From positions 1-5,046 of the forward strand of contig CAMPKG010000241.1 in assembly GCA_946887085.1 (NCBI GenBank): a stretch of DNA of 5,046 bases, in the 5' to 3' direction. Position 1 is the stretch's first letter; every line of letters begins with the position of its first letter. A program made the position numbers and the translations under genes. Origin of the DNA: an uncultured Sphingobacteriales bacterium. Lineage in GTDB: Bacteria > Bacteroidota > Bacteroidia > Chitinophagales > Chitinophagaceae. The notes below the pieces were generated by a model. That model did no database searches. It was given only the letters and a program-made list of their open reading frames with translations, and was not told where the DNA came from. This document shows positions 1 through 5,046 of the stretch, in pieces.

Positions 1-100
1 GGAGAATATTTAAGTTTTTTTATCGTTTCCCAAACATTTTTAAAAACGCCCAGTCTTTTTAAGTACAAACGCAAGAAATACTTCGTCTTATGATATAAAA
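1..100. other. AT-rich left edge, no assignable gene
   Basis: This stretch is rich in T and A runs and carries no convincing gene. Two short plus-strand frames are open from the left edge. One spans 30 codons and stops with TGA at 91-93; the other spans 19 codons and stops with TAA at 60-62. Either could be the last codons of a gene that begins outside the window, because hairpins follow at 101-122 and 166-194. Neither peptide tail shows a recognisable motif, and open frames this short in AT-rich DNA are expected by chance, so no product is assigned. Confidence 0.3.
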
Positions 101-122
101 AACGGCGCTAAGCCGCGCCGTT
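97..122 (-). terminator. Terminator-like GC hairpin, orientation uncertain
   Basis: AACGGCGC (101-108) pairs perfectly with GCGCCGTT (115-122) around a 6-base loop. On the plus strand only two T's end the stem. On the minus strand the hairpin is followed by six T's (the complement of A 97-102), which is the classic intrinsic-terminator form. It may be a bidirectional or weak plus-strand terminator for a gene left of the window, working with the stronger hairpin at 166-194. It may instead stop leftward transcription, although no minus-strand gene is visible to its right. Confidence 0.55.
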
Positions 123-165
123 AATGAAGTTAAAGTCTGTAATGGGTAATCAATTCTAGATTTCG

Positions 166-194
166 AAGGCCGGTTTCTACCGGTCTTTTTCTTT
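166..194 (+). terminator. Rho-independent terminator (plus strand)
   Basis: Bases 166-174 pair with 179-187 (nine pairs including one G-U, with a GC-rich core CCGG/CCGG-type stem) around a 4-base TTCT loop. The descending arm runs into TTTTTCTTT (186-194). This is the standard plus-strand intrinsic terminator shape. It most likely ends transcription of a gene located left of the window and isolates the upstream region of the next gene. Confidence 0.7.
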
Positions 195-240
195 GTATAC
201 AGCCTAAGTTATAACCTTTTTCCCATATTACAAACCCATG

Positions 241-497
241 ACAAACCTTTTTTATACGCCGTATGTCTTTTGTTATATTTACTGAACAAAAATTTAACCT
301 GTAACTATAGCCTATGTAAAAAAAAATTACTTCCCTTTTTTTTAGTGTTTTTATGTCCCCGGCTTCTTAACGCAAGTAAGGAAGCGAAGTGCGCACATTT
401 ACACCCCAGGACCTGACAACAGTCGCCCTTTTATCGTCACCCCTATTTATCTATGTCCCGATAACAGAGAAACCTTTTTAACTCTAATCATTTTCCT
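241..497 (+). promoter_or_regulatory. Long upstream region of first surface protein, paralogous to 3691-3935
   Basis: This non-coding stretch precedes the gene at 498. Short blocks recur in the same order and at nearly the same spacing before the second gene. They are GTATGTCTTTTG (261; partner GCATGTGATTTG at 3710), GCCTATGTAAA (310; identical at 3756), TTTAG (341; 3783), ATGTC (353; 3799), AAGGAA (378; 3818), CCCC (404; 3844), AGTCGC (421; 3854) and AACCTTTTT (471; 3906). The coordinate offset between copies stays within about 3433-3449. Promoter and 5' untranslated region presumably lie here. I could not find a clear match to the Bacteroidota promoter (TTTG about 20 bases before TAnnTTTG), so no transcription start is placed. 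Confidence 0.6.
471..497 (+). promoter_or_regulatory. Conserved start-proximal leader motif, no Shine-Dalgarno
   Basis: Immediately before ATG 498 the sequence reads AACCTTTTT (471-479), six variable bases, AATCA (486-490), then TTTCCT abutting the ATG. The same elements, with the same six-base gap, precede the second gene at 3906-3935. There is no purine-rich AGGAGG-like ribosome-binding site, as is common in Bacteroidota. The shared motif supports ATG 498 as the true start and may act in translation initiation or as a transcript leader. Confidence 0.55.
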
Positions 498-3400
498 ATG
501 AATAATCTATTTAAACCTATACTCGCAATTCTTGCATTTTTTTCCATCAGTATCGCCAATGCCCAGACCGCCTCTATTGCCCTCACCACTCAACCCTGCA
601 ACAATAACGGTGTTCTTACTGCCACCTTCACTGGTCTCACTACCCCTTTGACCGTCACGTGGTATGTAGGAATATGGTCGACCCCCATTGTGCATACAAA
701 TGTGACCACGCTGAGCGATGCATTGAACGGCTATAGCGGGGCACAGGCATATGTCGTGGCAACGGATGCCAGCAATAAATCGGCTTATGATTTTTTTCAG
801 GGCGCTCCACCATTTATTTATTCGGTTACCGCGAGCCCTGCCATTTGTCCGGCACTTGGGTCATTGCAGGCCACGGTCACGGGGGGAACAGCTCCTTACA
901 CTTATTCATGGTTTGATGTGGCCAACAATACGACAGTAGGCACCACCAACCCTGTCAGTGTACCTGCAGGCGAATATGGCGTCACGATCACTGACGCCAA
1001 CGGCTGCGTTTACGGGTCGCTGGCAAAAGGCGATTCCATCTATGTTGCCAATAGTTCCACTATCAATTTCACTTTGTCGGGCACGCAGGCAAGTTGCACT
1101 AACGGTACGGCCAGCAGCAGCGGTCCCACAGGTGGTATGGCCCCATATTCATTCCTGTGGTCAAATGCTGCCACCACGCAGTCTATAAACGGCCTTACCC
1201 AGGGCAACTATTCTCTTAAAGTAACGGATGCACAGGGATGCCACCAGACAAAAAGCATTTACCTGCAGCAATCACCTAACATCACTGTTTATACAACGCC
1301 TACACCTGCTACTTGTGTGCAGAACAACGGTGCTGTGCAAGCATTCGGTTCCGGTGGTACGCCGCCTTATACCTACCTGTGGAACAACAGCGCCACTACA
1401 CAATCGATCAACGGGCTAAGTGTGGGTTACTACACGGTGAAAGTTACGGATGCCAACGGTTGCTTTGGCAATGGCGGTGGCTATGTCAGTGCAAGTACAC
1501 CCATCAATGCCACTGTCACAACAACGCCGAGCGCATGTACCATTGCTAACGGCAGCGCCACATTGTCGATATCCGGCGGAGCAACTCCCTATTCGATCCA
1601 GTGGGCTACTATGCCTGTGCAGACAACAGCCACAGCCAACGGCCTGGGGGCAGGCTTACATTCGTTCAAAATCACAGATGCCAATGGCTGTATCCGCACA
1701 GGTACTGCGGAAGTAAAGCCGGTAAACATGATCAATGTGAACCTGATCAAGACCAATCCTGTATGCGCTTTGACGAATGGCCACATCACCGCTACGTCTT
1801 CAGGCGGCAACCCACCTTATTCTTACCTATGGAGCACCAGCGCAACAACACCGGCGATAACCGGGCTGGCGCCTGGTGGCTACTCAGTAAAGGTGACCGA
1901 TAACATCGGTTGTTCTGTCACTAAGTATACTTCTCTTGCAGCGTTTTCGCCGGTGAACCTGGCATTGTCTACAACGCCCGCTTCATGTATATACACTAAC
2001 GATGGCGTGGCAACAGCTACCGTTTGGGGAGGCACCACACCGTATAGTTATTCATGGTCCAATTCAGGAACAACTGCCTCTATCAGTGGCCTGAAAACCG
2101 GCTATTATGGGGTAACTGTAACTGATGCCAACGGCTGTAAAGCAAGTAAAAACACGGTTGTAGGATATAATCCTGCCGGTAATAGCTGCTATTGCACCAT
2201 CGCAGGCACTGTGTATAACGATATCAACAACAACTGCACAAAAGATGCAGGTGAAGCTGGCATTCCAAACATCGCTGTTCATTGCAGCGGTTTCGGTTAT
2301 GCATATACCAACGCAAGCGGCGTGTACTCATTCAAAGTACCTACAGGCTCTTACACGATCACGGAAACAGTGCTTGGATATTATCCGCTGGCTGCCTGCC
2401 AGACCAATGGCATCACCGTGAACGTAACAGCGGCCGCAAACTGCAGCACTACGGTAAACTTTGCCAACAATACAGCTACCATACATGATATGCACATCAG
2501 CACATGGAATTTTAATTGTCCCGTGCCGGGTTATACTTACAACCAGAAAGTGATCGTATCGAATATGGGAACTGTAAATGAGAATAGCATAAAAGCAGGG
2601 TACCTGACGGATGGCAACCTGCTGACACCCACATTTTCGCCTGGCGGTATCTTCACAGGTACAGGCTTTTGGCGTGAGATCGTGGGCGGTGCGCTTACGC
2701 TTGGACCGGGAACATCGCAGTCTTTCTTTGCCACGTACTCAGTACCGGTAAATGTGCCGCTGAATACCAGCCTGGTGTTTAAAGATACAGTTGCTTACCA
2801 AGGTCCCATCAGCAATTGGACGAACGACTATTCGCCATGGAATAACGTGAACTATTATACGCCTGTGGTTGTAGGTTCTTACGATCCTAACTTCAAGGAA
2901 GTAATGCCAAAAGGCATCGGGCCAAATGGCGACATTTCAAAGAACGACACGGCGCTGGAATACATGATACATTTCCAGAACCTGGGAACTTACATGGCGC
3001 AGAACATCTTCATCCTCGATACACTGGATGCTGATCTTGACTGGGAGTCGATGAGGCCGATTTACAAATCGCACCCATGCGATGTTACCATGAGTGAGGG
3101 CGGCGTTATCAAGTTCAATTTCCCCAACGTCAATCTGCCTGCAAAACAGGACGACGAACCGGGTAGCAATGGGATGGTCACTTTCTCTATCAAAACGAAG
3201 AAGAATATGCCTTATGGAACGCAATTCCACAACAGCGCAGCTATCTACTTCGATTTCAACGAGCCGGTGATCACCAATACGACGGTAAATACCATCGCTC
3301 CTGTGTCTGTTGAAGATGTGAAAAAGAACGCGGCCAACGCCAATACTGTTACAATTTACCCTAACCCGACAGGTGGTATGCTCACTATCAAAATGCACCA

Positions 3401-3572
3401 GGAGCAGTACACTTCGGTAAGGCTGATGAATGTAATGGGACAAGTGTGTTCGCAACATCAACTGACTGAAAAAACAGAACAGGTAGATGTAAGTTCACTG
3501 ACCCCTGGTGTTTATTACATGCTGTTCAGCGGACCAAACGGCAATACAGTTGAAAAACTGGAGAAGCAATAA
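498..3572 (+). CDS. Secreted SprB-repeat surface protein with DUF7619 and T9SS type A sorting domain
   Basis: A complete 1024-residue exported protein, probably a surface adhesin or matrix component; no catalytic motif is visible. Residues 1-22 are a signal peptide (Asn-Asn, LFKP, hydrophobic core, cleavage near ANA-Q). A degenerate SprB-like repeat (about 26-92) is followed by six good ones (107-170, 189-248, 262-322, 336-398, 412-472, 486-547). Each has the pattern Cys, GG-x-x-PY-x-x-x-W, GL/PAG-x-Y and a closing VTDANGC-like end. An SdrD-B/CNA-B-like module (about 565-657) opens with YNDINNNC. An Ig/DUF11-like spacer (about 660-790) leads to a DUF7619-type domain (about 794-930, starting SYDPNFKE and ending near FDFNEPV). 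Residues 951-1024 form the T9SS type A tail (IYPNPTGG, GVYYMLF, basic end), which in this family directs export across the outer membrane and is usually removed. The start is supported by the signal peptide and the shared leader. A strong terminator follows 22 bases after the stop, so it is probably monocistronic. The exact ligand is unknown. Confidence 0.93.
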   Translation: MNNLFKPILAILAFFSISIANAQTASIALTTQPCNNNGVLTATFTGLTTPLTVTWYVGIWSTPIVHTNVTTLSDALNGYSGAQAYVVATDASNKSAYDFFQGAPPFIYSVTASPAICPALGSLQATVTGGTAPYTYSWFDVANNTTVGTTNPVSVPAGEYGVTITDANGCVYGSLAKGDSIYVANSSTINFTLSGTQASCTNGTASSSGPTGGMAPYSFLWSNAATTQSINGLTQGNYSLKVTDAQGCHQTKSIYLQQSPNITVYTTPTPATCVQNNGAVQAFGSGGTPPYTYLWNNSATTQSINGLSVGYYTVKVTDANGCFGNGGGYVSASTPINATVTTTPSACTIANGSATLSISGGATPYSIQWATMPVQTTATANGLGAGLHSFKITDANGCIRTGTAEVKPVNMINVNLIKTNPVCALTNGHITATSSGGNPPYSYLWSTSATTPAITGLAPGGYSVKVTDNIGCSVTKYTSLAAFSPVNLALSTTPASCIYTNDGVATATVWGGTTPYSYSWSNSGTTASISGLKTGYYGVTVTDANGCKASKNTVVGYNPAGNSCYCTIAGTVYNDINNNCTKDAGEAGIPNIAVHCSGFGYAYTNASGVYSFKVPTGSYTITETVLGYYPLAACQTNGITVNVTAAANCSTTVNFANNTATIHDMHISTWNFNCPVPGYTYNQKVIVSNMGTVNENSIKAGYLTDGNLLTPTFSPGGIFTGTGFWREIVGGALTLGPGTSQSFFATYSVPVNVPLNTSLVFKDTVAYQGPISNWTNDYSPWNNVNYYTPVVVGSYDPNFKEVMPKGIGPNGDISKNDTALEYMIHFQNLGTYMAQNIFILDTLDADLDWESMRPIYKSHPCDVTMSEGGVIKFNFPNVNLPAKQDDEPGSNGMVTFSIKTKKNMPYGTQFHNSAAIYFDFNEPVITNTTVNTIAPVSVEDVKKNAANANTVTIYPNPTGGMLTIKMHQEQYTSVRLMNVMGQVCSQHQLTEKTEQVDVSSLTPGVYYMLFSGPNGNTVEKLEKQ
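816..2138 (+). repeat. Six tandem SprB-like repeats inside the CDS
   Basis: Coding repeats occupy 816-1007, 1062-1241, 1281-1463, 1503-1691, 1731-1913 and 1953-2138, separated by linkers of about 13-18 residues. Each unit is 60-64 residues, with one cysteine near its start (117, 200, 273, 347, 423, 497) and one as its last residue (170, 248, 322, 398, 472, 547). From the second repeat on, the first cysteines recur every 73-76 residues. The DNA copies differ at many synonymous sites, so this is an old protein-level array rather than a recent DNA expansion. A seventh, degenerate unit lies upstream (about residues 26-92) with Cys34 but no closing cysteine. Confidence 0.85.
2190..2468 (+). other. 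SdrD-B/CNA-B-like module with EF-hand-type loop
   Basis: Residues 565-657 of the first protein form a compact beta-type module like those in bacterial surface proteins (SdrD B repeats or carboxypeptidase-regulatory-like folds). The loop from Asp575 fits the EF-hand pattern: D575, N577, N579, T581, D583 and E586 occupy positions 1, 3, 5, 7, 9 and 12. That suggests calcium binding. Cys580 sits where glycine is usual. The downstream part (NASGVYSFKVPTGSYTITE) is typical of the fold. The second gene has a related loop (YNDANSNC, residues 120-127). Confidence 0.6.
2877..3287 (+). other. DUF7619-type domain region of first protein
   Basis: Residues about 794-930 start SYDPNFKEVMPKG, continue with LEYMIHFQNLG and end near AAIYFDFNEPVITN. 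This domain commonly sits just before the T9SS tail in Bacteroidota surface proteins; its function is not known. The second gene carries the matching opening (SFDPNEKEVTPKG, then LSYTIHFENLG) at residues 336-366. The boundaries are estimated by eye. Confidence 0.7.
3348..3569 (+). other. T9SS type A sorting domain (C-terminal)
   Basis: The last 74 residues (951-1024) show the usual features: IYPNPTGGMLTIKM at the start, a central VRLMNVMGQV strand, VDVSSLTPGVYYMLF, and a short lysine-containing end (KLEKQ). In Bacteroidota this tail is recognised by the type IX secretion machinery. The protein therefore crosses the inner membrane by Sec and the outer membrane by T9SS, and is then released or anchored at the surface. 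Confidence 0.92.
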
Positions 3573-3594
3573 TTTTTCATGGTTTTTGTCATAT

Positions 3595-3630
3595 AAAGAA
3601 AAGCGGTGTTCTTTACACCGCTTTTCTTTT
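3595..3630 (+). terminator. Strong intrinsic terminator after first gene
   Basis: AAAGAAAAGCGGTGT (3595-3609) is perfectly complementary to 3615-3629, giving a 15-bp stem with a TCTTT loop and a T-rich 3' arm (TTTTCTTTT). It begins 22 bases after the stop codon. Because the 5' arm is A-rich, the same element would also work on the minus strand. It separates the first gene's transcript from the second gene. Confidence 0.92.
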
Positions 3631-3822
3631 GGTTATGAACAGGTTATGGTTTGATTTTGGGGGGCAGGGGATCGAATGACAGTTTGGTGACACCAAATAT
3701 TAAAATCCGGCATGTGATTTGCATTATAGAAAAATCATCTGTTAATAACCGCACTGCCTATGTAAACAATACTACTTTCCCCTTTAGTTACTGTCCGAAT
3801 GTCTTGATCCGTGTTTGAAGGA

Positions 3823-3834
3823 AACCGGCCGGTT
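3823..3834. promoter_or_regulatory. 12-bp perfect palindrome, possible operator
   Basis: AACCGGCCGGTT is a perfect palindrome overlapping the conserved AAGGAA block and centred about 107 bases before the second start codon. The first gene has a different, shorter palindrome, GTGCGCAC (389-396), centred about 105 bases before its own start. A dimeric regulator site is possible, but the sequences differ and a short GC palindrome can arise by chance. Confidence 0.25.
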
Positions 3835-3905
3835 ACTTATATGCCCCGACGATAGTCGCTTATTATTTTTTATTCCCTTATACCTCGCTTTGACCTCGCC
3901 TAAAC

Positions 3906-3935
3906 AACCTTTTTCCTAAAAATCAATTCTTTCCT
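3906..3935 (+). promoter_or_regulatory. Conserved start-proximal leader motif of second gene
   Basis: AACCTTTTT (3906-3914), six variable bases, AATCA (3921-3925), then TTTCCT (3930-3935) directly before ATG 3936. Relative to the first gene there are three to four extra bases between AATCA and TTTCCT. No Shine-Dalgarno sequence is present. The match fixes the start codon choice for this partial gene. Confidence 0.55.
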
Positions 3936-5046
3936 ATGAGACCACATTTATTCAAACCACTGCTGGCATTGATCTTTGTATTTGCAGCATCAGCCGCTAA
4001 AGCCCAAACTTATACTATCACCTCGCATAGCGAATACGACTCGTGTAAGAACGGTATTAGTTTCAGCATCACAGTTAACAATCCAAATACCAATCTCACA
4101 TTCACCACCTATTTCGGCGATGGCAATTCGCAAACCAGTCCTGTCCCCCAGACATTCGGGTTTGTCCATCACACTTATACACTGCCGGGTACGTACACCG
4201 CTAAGCATGTGCTGAAACTGAGCGGCGTACCCGTGGATTCGGTGCAGTTCAGCGTCACCACCACTCTTTGCGCCTATGTAGGGCTGCGCATGTATAATGA
4301 TGCTAACTCCAACTGTGCGTATAATATTCCAGGCGAGCTACCCGTGTACTCACCGGTAAAAGTGGAAATAGATTCCGCAGGCCATAAAGACACGGTAACC
4401 GTCACGGGTTGGGGATCGGTTAAAGTATACCAGGGGCAGAGCTACACGTTCAAGCTGCTCACCACCCCGCTTGGCACTTCGGCACTTTGTCCGTCAACCG
4501 GCACCATCACAATGACGATACCAACAACCAGCGCGCCTGTGAATATCGATTTCGGTTTCCAGTGCGGTACTACTTCAGCATTCGACCTTGCGGTCTCGTA
4601 CATGAAAGGCCTGTACCGCCCCGTTGGCACATCGTATATGTATATGAGCGTTACTAATAGTTCCTGCTCACCAAAAAGCGGTGTGCTTACAGCGACGATC
4701 AATTCCGAATTCACCTATCAGTCGGCTAACCCTACACCAGCCAGCGTAACAGGCAATACCGTAACCTGGAATATAACAAACCTCAATTCCTCAACTTTTG
4801 CACACTTCCAGGTAGCATTGAGCCCTGTTGATACACCAACCCTTGGCGATACACTCTGTGCCACGGCCATTGTTACGCCGACGACAGGCGACGCCAACCC
4901 TGCAAACAACACTTTAACGGTTTGCGACAGCGTGGTAGCTTCTTTTGACCCGAATGAAAAAGAAGTGACGCCTAAAGGAGCTGTAATGCCGGGCACTAAA
5001 CTGTCTTACACCATACATTTCGAGAACCTGGGTAATGATACTGCGT
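3936..5046 (+). CDS. Secreted PKD-like/DUF7619 surface protein, 3' end outside window
   Basis: An open frame of 370 codons with no stop before the right edge. Residues 1-23 are a signal peptide (LFKPLLALIF core, cleavage near AKA-Q) resembling that of the preceding gene. Residues about 25-107 look like a PKD domain, with YFGDGNSQT followed by HHTYTLPGTYTAKH in the expected order. An SdrD-B-like module (about 111-210) opens with GLRMYNDANSNC. An Ig/DUF11-like region (about 213-332) includes a DANPANNT segment. From residue 336 the DUF7619-type domain begins (SFDPNEKEVTPKG, then YTIHFENLG) and is cut by the edge. By analogy with its neighbour, the missing part should finish DUF7619 and carry a T9SS sorting tail. 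It is probably a surface or extracellular protein with adhesive or structural function; the ligand is unknown. It has its own upstream region, paralogous to that of the first gene, so it is probably a separate transcript under similar control. Confidence 0.88.
   Translation, partial: MRPHLFKPLLALIFVFAASAAKAQTYTITSHSEYDSCKNGISFSITVNNPNTNLTFTTYFGDGNSQTSPVPQTFGFVHHTYTLPGTYTAKHVLKLSGVPVDSVQFSVTTTLCAYVGLRMYNDANSNCAYNIPGELPVYSPVKVEIDSAGHKDTVTVTGWGSVKVYQGQSYTFKLLTTPLGTSALCPSTGTITMTIPTTSAPVNIDFGFQCGTTSAFDLAVSYMKGLYRPVGTSYMYMSVTNSSCSPKSGVLTATINSEFTYQSANPTPASVTGNTVTWNITNLNSSTFAHFQVALSPVDTPTLGDTLCATAIVTPTTGDANPANNTLTVCDSVVASFDPNEKEVTPKGAVMPGTKLSYTIHFENLGNDTA

Larger units (their letters stand above)
3691..3935 (+). 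promoter_or_regulatory. Upstream region of second surface protein, paralogous to 241-497
   Basis: The 305 bases between the terminator and the ATG at 3936 contain no gene. From about 3691 on, the DNA matches the region before the first gene in ordered blocks: GCATGTGATTTG 3710, GCCTATGTAAA 3756, TTTAG 3783, ATGTC 3799, AAGGAA 3818, CCCC 3844, AGTCGC 3854, AACCTTTTT 3906 and AATCA 3921. The first block lies 226 bases before the ATG here and 237 before it in the other gene. The region likely carries the promoter and a long 5' leader, pointing to common regulation of the two genes. A TTGAAG/TATATG pair (3815-3820, 3838-3843) is a weak promoter-like match not kept in the other copy. Confidence 0.6.

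Noticed and set aside
213..285. A possible third degenerate leader copy: AACCTTTTT at 213-221 followed 16 bases later by ATG 238 and a 15-codon frame beginning MTNLF, similar to MNNLF of the first gene.
   Set aside because: The AATCA and TTTCCT elements are missing, the frame ends after 15 codons, and the region from 241 on aligns better with the far-upstream part of the second gene's regulatory region. The resemblance is probably chance in T-rich DNA.
362..385. A weak plus-strand hairpin (GCTTC-TTA pairing with TAA-G-GAAGC) in the first gene's upstream region.
   Set aside because: It is short, bulged and not preserved in the paralogous region before the second gene, so there is no support for a riboswitch or attenuator.
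2937..3461. A 174-codon minus-strand open frame opposite the C-terminal part of the first gene.
   Set aside because: It lies wholly inside a well-supported gene. Its translation is rich in His, Arg and Val with no recognisable domain, as expected for an antisense shadow.
3631..3670. A direct repeat GGTTATG (3631 and 3642) and G-runs (3659-3664, 3667-3670) after the terminator.
   Set aside because: The repeat is only 7 bases and the two G-runs are too few for a quadruplex or a convincing phase-variation tract. No matching sequence is seen near the other gene.
4442..4996. Two minus-strand open frames of about 90 codons opposite the second gene.
   Set aside because: Both are antisense to a frame with a signal peptide and recognisable domains, and show no domain or leader of their own.

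Overview
The window looks like a piece of a Bacteroidota chromosome, most likely from the Chitinophagales/Sphingobacteriales side. The evidence is a large secreted protein with SprB-type repeats and a C-terminal type IX secretion (T9SS) sorting domain. Starts lack a Shine-Dalgarno sequence, and AT-rich intergenic DNA surrounds more balanced coding DNA. Lineage below phylum level is an inference from protein architecture only.

Layout: positions 1-497 hold no convincing gene. There are two hairpins (101-122 and 166-194), probably the 3' end of whatever lies to the left, followed by a long upstream region for the first gene. Positions 498-3572 encode a complete 1024-residue exported protein: signal peptide, one degenerate and six good SprB-like repeats, an SdrD-B-like/CNA-B-like module, a spacer Ig-like region, a DUF7619-type domain and a T9SS type A tail. 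A near-ideal intrinsic terminator follows at 3595-3630. Positions 3631-3935 are a second non-coding upstream region. At 3936 a second exported protein starts on the same strand and runs off the right edge (370 codons visible): signal peptide, PKD-like domain, SdrD-B-like module, Ig/DUF11-like region and the start of the same DUF7619-type domain.

The two genes are paralogous in an unusual way. Their upstream regions match in a series of collinear short blocks over about 230 bp. Their signal peptides are alike (LFKP followed by I/L, then LA), and their C-terminal halves share the same domain order. Their N-terminal passengers differ completely (SprB repeats versus PKD). Each gene has its own upstream region and the first has its own terminator, so they are probably separately transcribed members of one surface-protein family rather than an operon. 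Both products are expected at or beyond the outer membrane, probably in adhesion or matrix roles. No enzymatic domain, mobile element, tRNA, rRNA or CRISPR array was seen.
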